This document shows, piece after piece, positions 28,701-42,979 of a stretch of 64,000 nt of DNA (its first letter is position 1; every line of letters begins with the position of its first letter). The notes below the pieces were generated by a model that had not been told where the DNA came from, ran no database searches, and saw only the letters and a program-made list of their open reading frames with translations. Source of the DNA: Hippophae tibetana. Lineage: Eukaryota > Streptophyta > Magnoliopsida > Rosales > Elaeagnaceae. The DNA is taken from contig CM072810.1 of assembly GCA_037013495.1 (NCBI GenBank), forward strand, positions 33,075,843 through 33,139,842, given 5' to 3'. A program made the position numbers and the translations under genes.

Positions 28701-31504
28701 AACTAGCTTACCTTATCATTTTCAAGAAAAAGTTACCTTGCTTAAATACATGAAAAATCCTTGTGAACTTACTGTTAAATGAATCACTTATGCAAGTATT
28801 CGAACTGGATCACTTGTATCCAATATGTCAGCCATCCACTTACGAGGACACAAAGAACTTGGCTTTATAGACATCAAGGATAGTGGTCTTAGCGAAGATC
28901 TTTTTGACACTGTTTTTAGGAATGATGACTCTAATACCAATGAAGAGAAATGGGATCTACTTTCCCAGAGAGTTACTAAATTTCTTAGATAGAATTAACC
29001 CTTTTTAGGGGTTTTAGAAAAAAATAATCATAGTTCCAAAATGATTATTTCAATGAATTTGGAGTTGTACTTCTTCCAAATAACATGAAATATTTTGCAG
29101 ACCACTCATATAAGTATTTGAGCTAAAAAATAAATCTAGAACTACGAAGTTGATTAAAAATATTGAACTCTATATCCAGCAAGAGGATGAAACTTGGAAC
29201 AAATTCTAATCATGTTTTTCAAACATTATCAACTACTCGTACAATTTGGGTGGACCTATAAGGAAAGGGAAGTAGATTGAGAAATTCCTTACTAGCTTAC
29301 CTTATCATTTTCAAGCAAAAGTTACCTTGCTTAAATACATGAAAAATAATTGTGAACTTACTGTTAAATGAATTACTTGGGCAAGTATTCGAACTGCATC
29401 ACTTGTATCCAATATGTCAGCCATCCACTTATGAGGACACAAAGAACTTGGCTTTATAGACATCAAGGATAGTGGTCTTAGCGAAGATCTTTTTGACACA
29501 GTTTTTAGGAATGATGACTCTAATACCAATGAAGAGAAATGGGATCTACTTTCCCAGAGAGTTACTAAATTTCTTAGATAGAATTAACCCTTTTTAGGGG
29601 TTTTATAAAAAAATAATCCGAGCTCCAAAATGATTATTTCAATGAATTTAGAGTTGTACTTCTTCCAAACAACATGAAATATTTTGCAGACCACTCATAT
29701 AGGTATTTGAGCTAAAAAATAAATCTATAACTACGAAGTTGACCAAAAATTTTGAACTCTATATCCAGCAAGAGGAGGAAACTTGGAACAAATTCTAATC
29801 ATGTTTTTCAAACATTATCAACTACTCGTACAATTTGGGTGGACCTATAAGGAAATGGCATTAGATTGAGAAATTCCTTACTAGCTTACCTTAACATTTT
29901 CAAGCAAAAGTTACCTTGCTTAAATACATGAAAAATCCATGTGAACTTACTATTAAATGAATCACTTGGGCAAGTATTCGAACTGCATCACTTGTATCCA
30001 ATATGTCAGCCATCCACTTACGAGGACACAAAGAACTTGGCTTTATAGACATCAAGGATAGTGGTCTTAGCGAAGATCTTTTTGACACAGTTTTTAGGAA
30101 TGATGACTCTAATACCAATGAAGAGAAATGGGATCTACTTTCCCAGAGAGTTACTAAATTTCTTAGATAGAATTAACCCTTTTTAGGGGTTTTAGAAAAA
30201 AATAATTCGAGCTCCAAAATGATTATTTCAATGAATTTAGAGTTGTACTTCTTCCAAACAACATGAAATATTTTGCAGACCACTCATATAGGTATTTGAG
30301 CTAAAAAATAAATCTAGAACTACGAAGTTGACCGAAAATTTTGAACTCTATATCCAGCAAGAGGATGAAACTTGGAACAAATTCTAATCATGTTTTTCAA
30401 ACATTATCAACTACTCGTACAATTTGGGTGGACCTATAAGGAAAGGGCATTAGATTGAGAAATTCCTTACTAGCTTACCTTAACATTTTCAAGCAAAAGT
30501 TACATTGCTTAAATACATGAAAAATCCTTGTGAACTTACTATTAAATGAATCACTTGGGCAAGTATTCGAACTGCATCACTTGTATCCAATATGTCAGCC
30601 ATCCACTTACGAGGACACAAAGAACTTGGCTTTATAGACATCAAGGATAGTGGTCTTAGCGAAGATCTTTTTGACACAGTTTTTAGGAATGATGACTCTA
30701 ATACCAATGAAGAGAAATGGGATCTACTTTCCCAGAGAGTTACTAAATTTCTTAGATAAATTAACCCTTTTTAGGGGTTTTAGAAAAAAATAATCCGAGC
30801 TCCAAAATGATTATTTCAATGAATTTAGAGTTGTACTTCTTCCAAACAACATGAAATATTTTGCAGACCACTCATATAGGTATTTGAGTTAAAAAATATA
30901 TCTAGAACTACGAAGTTGACCGAAAATTTTGAACTCTATATCCAGCAAGAGGATGAAACTTGGAAAAAATTCTAATCATGTTTTTCAAACATTATCAACT
31001 ACTCGTACAATTTGGGTGGACCTATAAGGAAAGGGCATTAGATTGAGAAATTCCTAACTAGCTTACCTTATCATTTTCAAGAAAAAGTTACCTTGCTTAA
31101 ATACATGAAAAATCCTTGTGAACTTACTGTTAAATGAATCACTTATGCAAGTATTCGAACTGGATCACTTGTATCCAATATGTCAGCCATCCACGTACGA
31201 GGACACAAAGAACTTGGCTTTATAGACATCAAGGATAGTGGTCTTAGCGAAGATCTTTTTGACACAGTTTTTAGGAATGATGACTCTAATACCAATGAAG
31301 AGAAATGGGATCTACTTTCCCAGAGAGTTACTAAATTTCTTAGATAGAATTAACCCTTTTTAGGGGTTTTAGAAAAAAATAATCATAGCTCCAAAATGAT
31401 TATTTCAATGAATTTGGAGTTGTACTTCTTCCAAACAACATGAAATATTTTGCAGACCACTCATATAGGTATTTGAGCTAAAAAATAAATCTAGAACTAC
31501 GAAG
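19728..31504 (+). repeat. Block III: L-type units with local dimers
   Basis: There are twenty landmarks in this block. Most units carry CACTTACGAGGACACAAAG, TTACTATTAAATG and GGGCATTAGATTG (TAG at gag codon 42). Local two-unit periods of 1,177-1,178 bp occur. The GAAGACAAATGG plus TTTTTAGAGG pair recurs near 23,645 and 24,823. TTAACATTTTC plus the two-base-shorter AGATAAATTAACC recurs near 26,361 and 27,538, and related variants return near 29,890 and 30,480. Units with CACTTATGCAAG (near 21,131, 28,787 and 31,140) look like copies of one founder spread by larger exchanges. Confidence 0.85.
25619..26207 (+). repeat. Type L unit (example)
   Basis: This 589-bp unit is typical of 19.7-31 kb. 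Hairpin arms are the mixed CTCCAAA/TTTAGAG kind. The gag-like frame keeps the shared TAA and TGA stops and adds TAG at codon 42. Confidence 0.85.
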
Positions 31505-33271
31505 TTGATTAAAAATTTTGAACTCTATATCCAGCAAATGGATGAAACTTGGAACAAATTCTAATCATGTTTTTCAAACATTATCAACTACTCTTACAAT
31601 TTGTGTGGACCTATAAGGAAAGGGAAGTAGATTGAGAAATTCCTTACTAGCTTACCTTATCATTTTCAAGCAAAAGTTACCTTTCTTAAATACATGAAAA
31701 ATCCTTGTGACCTTACTATTAAATGAATCACTTGGGCAAGTATTCGAACTGCATCACTTGTATCCAATATGTCAGCCATCCACTCACGAGGACGGAAAGA
31801 ACTTGGCTTTATAGACATCAAGGATAGTGGTCTTAGCGAAGATCTTTTTGACACAGTTTTTAGGAATGATGACTCTAATACCAATGAATAGAAATGGGAT
31901 CTACTTTCCTAGAGATTTGCTAAATTTCTTAGATAAAATTAGCCCTTTTTTAGGGGTTTTAGAAAAAAATAATCCGAGCTCTAAAATGATTATTTCAATG
32001 AATTTAGAGTTGTACTTCTTCCAAAGAATATGAAATATTTTGCAGACCACCCATATAGGTATTTGAGCTAAATAATAAATCTAGAACAACGAAGTTGACC
32101 AAAAATTTGAACTCTATATCCAGCAAGAGGAAGAAACTTGGAACAAATTCTAATCAGGTTTTTCAAACATTATCAACTACTCGTACAATTTGGGTGGACC
32201 TATCTGGAAAGGGAAAGAGATTGAGAAATTCCTTACTAGCTTACCTTATCATTTTCAAGCAAAAGTTACCTTGCTTAAATACATAAAAATTCCTTGTGAA
32301 CTTATTGTTAAATGAATAACTTGGGCAAGTATTCGAACTGCATCACTTGTATCCAATATGTTAGCCATCCACTTTCGAGGATGGAAAGAGCTTGGCTTTG
32401 TAGACATCAAGGATAGTGGTCTTAGCGAAGATCTTTTTGACACAGTTTTTAGGAATCATGACTCTAATACCAATGAATACAAATGGGATCTACTTTCCCA
32501 GAGAGTTACTAAATTTCTTAGATAGAATTAGCCCTTTTTTAGGGGTTTTAGAAAAAAATAATCCGAGCTCTAAAATGATTATTTCAATGAATTTAGAGTT
32601 GTACTTCTTTCAAACAACATGAAATATTTTGCAGACGACCCATATAGGTATTTGAGCTAAAAAATAAATCTAGAACTACGAAGTTGACCAAAAATTTGAA
32701 ATCTATATCCAGCAAGAGGATGAAACTTGGAACAAATTCTAATCATGTTTTTCAAACATTATCAACTACTCGTACAATTTGGGTGGACCTATAAGGAAAG
32801 GGAAGTAGATTGAGAAATTCCTTACTAGCTTACTTTATCATTTCCAAGCAAAAGTTACCTTGCTTAAATACATGAAAAATCCTTGTGAACTTACTGTTAA
32901 ATGAATCACTTGGGCAAGTATTCGAACTGCATCACTTGTATCCAATATGTCAGCCATCCACTTATGAGGACACAAAGAACTTGGCTTTATAGACATCAAG
33001 GATAGTGGACTTAGCGAAGATCTTTTTGACACAGTTGTTAGAAATGATGACTCTAATACCAATGAAGAGAAATGGGATCTACTTTCCTAGAGAGTTACTA
33101 AATTTCTTAGATAGAATTAACCCTTTTTAAGGGTTTTAGAAAAAAATAATCCGAGCTCCAAAATGATTATTTCAATGAATTTGGAGTTGTACTTCTTCCA
33201 AATAACATGAAATATTTTGCAGACCACTCATATAAGTATTTGAGCTAAAAAATAAATCTAGAACTACGAAG
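31505..33271 (+). repeat. Block IV: return of the R-K-H order of the left edge
   Basis: Three units with landmarks 31,666, 32,255 and 32,844 repeat the R, K, H order at 1,038, 1,627 and 2,216, all at an offset of 30,628 bp. Shared private variants include AACTACTCTTACAATTTG, TAAATAATAAATCTAG and GGAATCATGACTC. Similarity fades after about 32,990, where the left block has TTAGCCAAGATC and this one has a different base. The block sits between L units and N/K-like units, so it reads as a transposed or exchanged piece of block I-type sequence. Confidence 0.8.
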
Positions 33272-35630
33272 TTGATTAAAAATTTTGAACTCTATATCCA
33301 GCAAGAGGATGAAACTTGGAACAAATTCTAATCATGTTTTTCAAACATTATCAACTACTCGTACAATTTGGGTGGACCTATAAAGAAAGGGAAGTAGATT
33401 GAGAAATTCCTTACTAGCTTACCTTATCATTTTCAAGCAAAAGTTACCTTGCTTAAATACATGAAAAATAATTGTGAACTTACTGTTAAATGAATCACTT
33501 GGGCAAGTATTCGAACTGCATCACTTGTATCCAATATGTCAGCCATCCACTAACGAGGACGGAAAGAACTTGGCTTTATAGACATCAAGGATAGTGGTCT
33601 TAGCGAAGATCTTTTTGACACAATTTTTAGGAATGGTGACTCTAATACCAATGAATAGAAATGGGATATACTTTCCTAGAGATTTACTAAATTTCTTAGA
33701 TAGAATTAGCCCTTTTTTAGGGGTTTTAGAAAAAAATAATCCGAGCTCTAAAATGATTATTTCAATGATCTTAGAGTTGTACTTCTTCCAAACAACATGA
33801 AATATTTTGCAGACCACCTATATAGGTATTTGAGCTAAAAAATAAATCTAGAACTATGAAGTTGACCAAAAATTATGAACTCTATATCCAGCAAGAGGAT
33901 GAAACTTGGAACAAATTCTAATCATGTTTTTCAAACATTATCAACTACTCGTACAATTTGGGTGGACCTATAAAGAAAGGGAAGTAGATTGAGAAATTCC
34001 TTACTAGCTTACCTTATCATTTTCAAGCAAAAGTTACCTTGCTTAAATACATGAAAAATAATTGTGAACTTACTGTTAAATGAATCACTTGGGCAAGTAT
34101 TCGAACTGCATCACTTGTATCCAATATGTCAGCCATCCACTAACGAGGACGGAAAGAACTTGGCTTTATAGACATCAAGGATAGTGGTCTTAGCGAAGAT
34201 CTTTTTGACACAATTTTTAGGAATGGTGACTCTAATACCAATGAATAGAAATGGGATATACTTTCCTAGAGATTTACTAAATTTCTTAGATAGAATTAGC
34301 CCTTTTTTAGGGGTTTTAGAAAAAAATAATCCGAGCTCTAAAATGATTATTTCAATGATCTTAGAGTTGTACTTCTTCCAAACAACATGAAATATTTTGC
34401 AGACCACCTATATAGGTATTTGAGCTAAAAAATAAATCTAGAACTATGAAGTTGACCAAAAATTATGAACTCTATATCCAGCAAGAGGATGAAACTTGGA
34501 ACAAATTCTAATCATGTTTTTCAAACATTATCAACTACTCGTACAATTTGGGTGGACCTATCTGGAAAGGGAAATAGATTGAGAAATTCCTTTATAGCTT
34601 ACCTTATCATTTTCAAGCAAAAGTTACCTTGCTTAAATACATAAAAATTCCTTGCGAACTTATTGTTAAATGAATCACTTGGGCAAGTATTCGAACTGCA
34701 TCACTTGTATCCAATATGTTAGCCATCCACTTTCGAGGATGGAAAGAGCTTGGCTTTGTAGACATCAAGGATAGTGGTCTTAGCGAAGATCGTTTTGACA
34801 CAATTGTTAGAAATGATGACTGTAATACCAATGAAGAGAAATGGGATCTACTTTCCCAGAGAGTTACTAAATTTCTTAGATAGAATTAACCCTTTTTAGG
34901 GGTTTTAGAAAAAAATAATCCGAGCTCCAAAATGATTATTTCAATGAATTTAGAGTTGTACTTCTTCCAAACAACATGAAATATTTTGCAGACGACTCAT
35001 ATAGGTATTTGAGCTAAAAAATAAATCTATAACTACGAAGTTGACCAAAAATTTTGAACTCTATATCCAGCAAGAGGATGAAACTTGGAACAAATTCTAA
35101 TCATGTTTTTCAAACATTATCAACTACACGTACAATTTGGGTGAACCTATAAGGAAAGGGAAGTAGATTGAGAAATTCCTAACTAGCTTACCTTATCATT
35201 TTCAAGCAAAAGTTACCTTGCTTAAATACATGAAAAATCCTTGTGAACTTACAGTTAAATGAATCACTTGGGCAAGTATTCGAACTGCATCACTTGTATC
35301 CAATATGTCAGCCCTACACTTACGAGGACGGAAAGAACTTGGCTTTATAGACATTAAGGATAGTGGTCTTAGCGAAGATCTTTTTGACACAGTTTTTAGG
35401 AATGATGACTCTAATACCAATTAATAGAAATGGGATCTACTTTCCTGGAGATTTACTAAATTTCTTAGATAGAAGTAGCACTTTTTTAGGGGTTTTAGAA
35501 AAAAATAATCCGAGCCCTAAAATGATTATTTCAATGAATTTAGAGTTGTACTTCTTCCAAACAACATGAAATATTTTGCAGACCACTCATATAGGTATTT
35601 GAGCTAAAAAATAAATCTAGAACTACGAAG
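33272..35630 (+). repeat. Block V: N, N, K-like and transitional units
   Basis: Two adjacent N units are followed by a K-like unit (GAAGATCGTTTTGAC, CCTTGCGAAC, as near 15,940 and 17,118) and a unit with CCCTACACTTACGAGG. The stretch 33,290-33,970 is repeated without a visible difference at 33,880-34,560, a 590-bp offset. The whole block from about 33,900 is copied again at 56.3 kb. Confidence 0.82.
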
Positions 35631-37992
35631 TTGACCAAAAATTTTGAACTCTATATCAAGCAAGAGGATGAAACTTGGAACAAATTCTAATCAAGTTTTT
35701 CAAACACTATCAACTACTCGTACAATTTGGGTGGACCTATCTGGAAAGGGAAATAGATTGAGAAATTCCTTACTAGCTTACCTTATCATTTTCAAGCAAA
35801 AGTTACCTTGCTTAAATACATAAAAAATCCTTGCGAACTTACTGTTAAATGAATAACTTGGGGAAGTATTTGAACTGCATCACTTGTATCCAATATGTCA
35901 GCCATCCACTTTCGAGGACGGAAAGAGCTTGGCTTTATAGACATCAAGGATATTGGTCTTAGCGAAGATCTTTTTGACACAATTGTTAGAAATGATGACT
36001 CTAAAACAAATGAAGAGAATGTGATCTGCTTTCCCAGAGATTTACAAAATTTCTTAGATAGAATTAGCCCTTTTTTAGGGGTTTTAGAAAAAAAAAATAT
36101 CCGAGCTCTAAAATGATTATTTCAATGAATTTAGAGTTGTACTTCTTCCAAACAACATGAAATATTTTGCAGACCACTCATATAGGTATTTGAGCTAAAA
36201 AATAAATCTAGAACTACGAAATTGACCAAAATTTTTGACCTCTATATCAAGCAAGAGGCTGAAACATGGAACAAATTCTAATCTTGTTTTTCAAACACTA
36301 TCAACTACTCGTACAATTTGGGTGGACCTATGAGGAAAGAGAAATACATTGAGAAATTCCTTACTAGCTTACCTTATCATTTTCAAGCAAAAGTTACCGT
36401 GCTTAAATACATGAAAAATCCTTGTGAACTTACTGTTAAATGAATCACTTAGGCAAGTATTCGAACTGCATCACTTGTAACCAATATGTCAGCCATCCAC
36501 TTTCGAGGACGGAAAGAGCTTGGCTTTATAGACATCAAGGAAAGTGGTCTTAGCGAAGATCTTTTTGACACAGTTTTTAGGAATGATGACTCTAATACCA
36601 ATTAATAGAAATGGGATCTACTTTCCTAGAGATTTACTAAATTTCTTAGATAGAAGTAGCCCTTTTTTAGGGGTTTTAGAAAAAATTAATCCGAGCTCCA
36701 AAATGATTATTTCAATGAATTTAGAGTTGTACTTCTTCCAAACAACATGAAATATTTTGGAGACCACTCATATAGGTATTTGAGCTAAAAAATAAATCTA
36801 GAACTATGAAGTTGACCAAAAATTTTGAACTCTATATCAAGCAAGAAGATGAAACTTGGAACAAATTCTAATCATGTTTTTCAACCACTATCAACTACTC
36901 GTACAATTTGGGTGGACCTATCTGGAAAGGGAAATAGATTGAGAAATTCCTTACTAGCTTACCTTATCATTTTCAAGCAAAAGTTACCTTGCTTAAATAC
37001 ATAAAAAATCCTTGCGAACTTACTGTTAAATGAATCACTTGTGCAAGTATTGGAACTGCATCACTTGTATCCAATATGTCAGCCATCCACTTTCGAGGAC
37101 GGAAAGAGCTTGGCTTTATAGACATCAAGGATAGTGGTCTTAGCGAATCTCTTTTTGACACAATTGTTAGAAATGATGACTCTAACACCAATGAAGAGAA
37201 TGTGATCTGCTTTCCCAGAGATTTACTAAATTTCTTAGATAGAATTAGCCCTTTTTTAGGGGTTTTAGAAAAAAAAAATATCCGAGCTCTAAAATGATTA
37301 TTTCAATGAATTTAGAGTTGTACTTCTTCCAAACAACATGAAATATTTTGCAGACCACTCATATAGGTATTTGAGCTAAAAAATAAATCTAGAACTACGA
37401 AATTGACCAAAATTTTTGACCTCTATATCAAGCAAGAGGCTGAAACATGGAACAAATTCTAATCTTTTTTTTCAAACACTATCAACTACTCGTACAATTT
37501 GGGTGGACCTATCTGGAAAGGGAAATAGATTGAGAAATTCCTTACTAGCTTACCTTATCATTTTCAAGCAAAAGTTACCGTGCTTAAATACATGAAAAAT
37601 CCTTGTGAACTTACTGTTAAATGAATCACTTAGGCAAGTATTCGAACTGCATCACTTGTAACCAATATGTCAGCCATCCACTTTCGAGGACGGAAAGAGC
37701 TTGGCTTTATAGACATCAAGGAAAGTGGTCTTAGCGAAGATCTTTTTGACACAGTTTTTAGGAATGATGACTCTAATACCAATTAATAGAAATGGGATCT
37801 ACTTTCCTAGAGATTTACTAAATTTCTTAGATAGAAGTAGCCCTTTTTTAGGGGTTTTAGAAAAAATTAATCCGAGCTCCAAAATGATTATTTCAATGAA
37901 TTTAGAGTTGTACTTCTTCCAAACAACATGAAATATTTTGGAGACCACTCATATAGGTATTTGAGCTAAAAAATAAATCTAGAACTATGAAG

Positions 37993-38582
37993 TTGACCAA
38001 AAATTTTGAACTCTATATCAAGCAAGAAGATGAAACTTGGAACAAATTCTAATCATGTTTTTCAACCACTATCAACTACTCGTACAATTTGGGTGGACCT
38101 ATCTGGAAAGGGAAATAGATTGAGAAATTCCTTACTAGCTTACCTTATCATTTTCAAGCAAAAGTTACCTTGCTTAAATACATAAAAAATCCTTGCGAAC
38201 TTACTGTTAAATGAATCACTTGTGCAAGTATTGGAACTGCATCACTTGTATCCAATATGTCAGCCATCCACTTTCGAGGACGGAAAGAGCTTGGCTTTAT
38301 AGACATCAAGGATAGTGGTCTTAGCGAATCTCTTTTTGACACAATTGTTAGAAATGATGACTCTAACACCAATGAAGAGAATGTGATCTGCTTTCCCAGA
38401 GATTTACTAAATTTCTTAGATAGAATTAGCCCTTTTTTAGGGGTTTTAGAAAAAAAAATATCCGAGCTCTAAAATGATTATTTCAATGAATTTAGAGTTG
38501 TACTTCTTCCAAACAACATGAAATATTTTGCAGACCACTCATATAGGTATTTGAGCTAAAAAATAAATCTAGAACTACGAAA
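37993..38582 (+). repeat. Type A unit of the dimer (example)
   Basis: This 590-bp unit is marked by CTATGAAGTTGACC, AAGCAAGAAGATG, TTCAACCACTATC, CATAAAAAATCCTTGCG, CACTTGTGCAAGTATTGG, GCGAATCTC and GAGAATGTGATCTGC. A base lost around GAGAATGTG shifts the C-terminal gag-like frame relative to the AAATGGGATC of other types. Confidence 0.88.
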
Positions 38583-39172
38583 TTGACCAAAATTTTTGAC
38601 CTCTATATCAAGCAAGAGGCTGAAACATGGAACAAATTCTAATCTTGTTTTTCAAACACTATCAACTACTCGTACAATTTGGGTGGACCTATCAGGAAAG
38701 AGAAATACATTGAGAAATTCCTTACTAGCTTACCTTATCATTTTCAAGCAAAAGTTACCGTGCTTAAATACATGAAAAATCCTTGTGAACTTACTGTTAA
38801 ATGAATCACTTAGGCAAGTATTCGAACTGCATCACTTGTAACCAATATGTCAGCCATCCACTTTCGAGGACGGAAAGAGCTTGGCTTTATAGACATCAAG
38901 GAAAGTGGTCTTAGCGAAGATCTTTTTGACACAGTTTTTAGGAATGATGACTCTAATACCAATTAATAGAAATGGGATCTACTTTCCTAGAGATTTACTA
39001 AATTTCTTAGATAGAAGTAGCCCTTTTTTAGGGGTTTTAGAAAAAATTAATCCGAGCTCCAAAATGATTATTTCAATGAATTTAGAGTTGTACTTCTTCC
39101 AAACAACATGAAATATTTTGGAGACCACTCATATAGGTATTTGAGCTAAAAAATAAATCTAGAACTATGAAG
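38583..39172 (+). repeat. Type B unit of the dimer (example)
   Basis: This 590-bp unit is marked by CTACGAAATTGACC, GAGGCTGAAACATGG, TTACCGTGCTTAAATACATG, CACTTAGGCAAG, GTAACCAATATG, GGAAAGTGGTC, CCAATTAATAG, AGAAGTAGCCC and TTTTGGAGACC. Confidence 0.88.
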
Positions 39173-42100
39173 TTGACCAAAAATTTTGAACTCTATATCA
39201 AGCAAGAAGATGAAACTTGGAACAAATTCTAATCATGTTTTTCAACCACTATCAACTACTCGTACAATTTGGGTGGACCTATCTGGAAAGGGAAATAGAT
39301 TGAGAAATTCCTTACTAGCTTACCTTATCATTTTCAAGCAAAAGTTACCTTGCTTAAATACATAAAAAATCCTTGCGAACTTACTGTTAAATGAATCACT
39401 TGTGCAAGTATTGGAACTGCATCACTTGTATCCAATATGTCAGCCATCCACTTTCGAGGACGGAAAGAGCTTGGCTTTATAGACATCAAGGATAGTGGTC
39501 TTAGCGAATCTCTTTTTGACACAATTGTTAGAAATGATGACTCTAACACCAATGAAGAGAACGTGATCTGCTTTCCCAGAGATTTACTAAATTTCTTAGA
39601 TAGAATTAGCCCTTTTTTAGGGGTTTTAGAAAAAAAAAATATCCGAGCTCTAAAATGATTATTTCAATGAATTTAGAGTTGTACTTCTTCCAAACAACAT
39701 GAAATATTTTGCAGACCACTCATATAGGTATTTGAGCTAAAAAATAAATCTAGAACTACGAAATTGACCAAAATTTTTGACCTCTATATCAAGCAAGAGG
39801 CTGAAACATGGAACAAATTCTAATCTTTTTTTTCAAACACTATCAACTACTCGTACAATTTGGGTGGACCTATCTGGAAAGGGAAATAGATTGAGAAATT
39901 CCTTACTAGCTTACCTTATCATTTTCAAGCAAAAGTTACCGTGCTTAAATACATGAAAAATCCTTGTGAACTTACTGTTAAATGAATCACTTAGGCAAGT
40001 ATTCGAACTGCATCACTTGTAACCAATATGTCAGCCATCCACTTTCGAGGACGGAAAGAGCTTGGCTTTATAGACATCAAGGAAAGTGGTCTTAGCGAAG
40101 ATCTTTTTGACACAGTTTTTAGGAATGATGACTCTAATACCAATTAATAGAAATGGGATCTACTTTCCTAGAGATTTACTAAATTTCTTAGATAGAAGTA
40201 GCCCTTTTTTAGGGGTTTTAGAAAAAATTAATCCGAGCTCCAAAATGATTATTTCAATGAATTTAGAGTTGTACTTCTTCCAAACAACATGAAATATTTT
40301 GGAGACCACTCATATAGGTATTTGAGCTAAAAAATAAATCTAGAACTATGAAGTTGACCAAAAATTTTGAACTCTATATCAAGCAAGAAGATGAAACTTG
40401 GAACAAATTCTAATCATGTTTTTCAACCACTATCAACTACTCGTACAATTTGGGTGGACCTATCTGGAAAGGGAAATAGATTGAGAAATTCCTTACTAGC
40501 TTACCTTATCATTTTCAAGCAAAAGTTACCTTGCTTAAATACATAAAAAATCCTTGCGAACTTACTGTTAAATGAATCACTTGTGCAAGTATTGGAACTG
40601 CATCACTTGTATCCAATATGTCAGCCATCCACTTTCGAGGACGGAAAGAGCTTGGCTTTATAGACATCAAGGATAGTGGTCTTAGCGAATCTCTTTTTGA
40701 CACAATTGTTAGAAATGATGACTCTAACACCAATGAAGAGAATGTGATCTGCTTTCCCAGAGATTTACTAAATTTCTTAGATAGAATTAGCCCTTTTTTA
40801 GGGGTTTTAGAAAAAAAAAATATCCGAGCTCTAAAATGATTATTTCAATGAATTTAGAGTTGTACTTCTTCCAAACAACATGAAATATTTTGCAGACCAC
40901 TCATATAGGTATTTGAGCTAAAAAATAAATCTAGAACTACGAAATTGACCAAAATTTTTGACCTCTATATCAAGCAAGAGGCTGAAACATGGAACAAATT
41001 CTAATCTTTTTTTTCAAACACTATCAACTACTCGTACAATTTGGGTGGACCTATCTGGAAAGGGAAATAGATTGAGAAATTCCTTACTAGCTTACCTTAT
41101 CATTTTCAAGCAAAAGTTACCGTGCTTAAATACATGAAAAATCCTTGTGAACTTACTGTTAAATGAATCACTTAGGCAAGTATTCGAACTGCATCACTTG
41201 TAACCAATATGTCAGCCATCCACTTTCGAGGACGGAAAGAGCTTGGCTTTATAGACATCAAGGAAAGTGGTCTTAGCGAAGATCTTTTTGACACAGTTTT
41301 TAGGAATGATGACTCTAATACCAATTAATAGAAATGGGATCTACTTTCCTAGAGATTTACTAAATTTCTTAGATAGAAGTAGCCCTTTTTTAGGGGTTTT
41401 AGAAAAAATTAATCCGAGCTCCAAAATGATTATTTCAATGAATTTAGAGTTGTACTTCTTCCAAACAACATGAAATATTTTGGAGACCACTCATATAGGT
41501 ATTTGAGCTAAAAAATAAATCTAGAACTATGAAGTTGACCAAAAATTTTGAACTCTATATCAAGCAAGAAGATGAAACTTGGAACAAATTCTAATCATGT
41601 TTTTCAACCACTATCAACTACTCGTACAATTTGGGTGGACCTATCTGGAAAGGGAAATAGATTGAGAAATTCCTTACTAGCTTACCTTATCATTTTCAAG
41701 CAAAAGTTACCTTGCTTAAATACATAAAAAATCCTTGCGAACTTACTGTTAAATGAATCACTTGTGCAAGTATTGGAACTGCATCACTTGTATCCAATAT
41801 GTCAGCCATCCACTTTCGAGGACGGAAAGAGCTTGGCTTTATAGACATCAAGGATAGTGGTCTTAGCGAATCTCTTTTTGACACAATTGTTAGAAATGAT
41901 GACTCTAACACCAATGAAGAGAATGTGATCTGCTTTCCCAGAGATTTACTAAATTTCTTAGATAGAATTAGCCCTTTTTTAGGGGTTTTAGAAAAAAAAA
42001 ATATCCGAGCTCTAAAATGATTATTTCAATGAATTTAGAGTTGTACTTCTTCCAAACAACATGAAATATTTTGCAGACCACTCATATAGGTATTTGAGCT

Positions 42101-42979
42101 AAAAAATAAATCTAGAACTACGAAATTGACCAAAATTTTTGACCTCTATATCAAGCAAGAGGCTGAAACATGGAACAAATTCTAATCTTTTTTTTCAAAC
42201 ACTATCAACTACTCGTACAATTTGGGTGGACCTATCTGGAAAGGGAAATAGATTGAGAAATTCCTTACTAGCTTACCTTATCATTTTCAAGCAAAAGTTA
42301 CCGTGCTTAAATACATGAAAAATCCTTGTGAACTTACTGTTAAATGAATCACTTAGGCAAGTATTCGAACTGCATCACTTGTAACCAATATGTCAGCCAT
42401 CCACTTTCGAGGACGGAAAGAGCTTGGCTTTATAGACATCAAGGAAAGTGGTCTTAGCGAAGATCTTTTTGACACAGTTTTTAGGAATGATGACTCTAAT
42501 ACCAATTAATAGAAATGGGATCTACTTTCCTAGAGATTTACTAAATTTCTTAGATAGAAGTAGCCCTTTTTTAGGGGTTTTAGAAAAAATTAATCCGAGC
42601 TCCAAAATGATTATTTCAATGAATTTAGAGTTGTACTTCTTCCAAACAACATGAAATATTTTGGAGACCACTCATATAGGTATTTGAGCTAAAAAATAAA
42701 TCTAGAACTATGAAGTTGACCAAAAATTTTGAACTCTATATCAAGCAAGAAGATGAAACTTGGAACAAATTCTAATCATGTTTTTCAACCACTATCAACT
42801 ACTCGTACAATTTGGGTGGACCTATCTGGAAAGGGAAATAGATTGAGAAATTCCTTACTAGCTTACCTTATCATTTTCAAGCAAAAGTTACCTTGCTTAA
42901 ATACATAAAAAATCCTTGCGAACTTACTGTTAAATGAATCACTTGTGCAAGTATTGGAACTGCATCACTTGTATCCAAT

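Larger units (their letters stand above)
33900..39820 (+). repeat. Left copy of a ~5.9-kb segmental duplication (offset 22,423 bp)
   Basis: Ten consecutive units, including rare ones (CCCTACACTTACGAGG at 35,311; AAGGATATTGG at 35,946; GGGTGAACC near 35,141), recur in the same order at about 56,325-62,240. Only a handful of differences are visible, including one base lost near 57,034 (TATCATTTCAAG) that changes the offset from 22,424 to 22,423. Confidence 0.87.

Noticed and set aside
33539..33817. Minus-strand ORF of 92 codons, present three times
   Set aside because: The three copies are duplicates of the same N-type unit (33.5, 34.1 and 56.6 kb). The ORF arose from a few substitutions that removed stops and shows no family signature.
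37076..37297. Plus-strand ORF of 73 codons starting MSAIHFRGRKEL
   Set aside because: Its first half is the gag fossil, but the ATG is internal to the ancestral frame and the second half is out of frame after GAGAATGTG. It has no promoter context and is not an intact gene.
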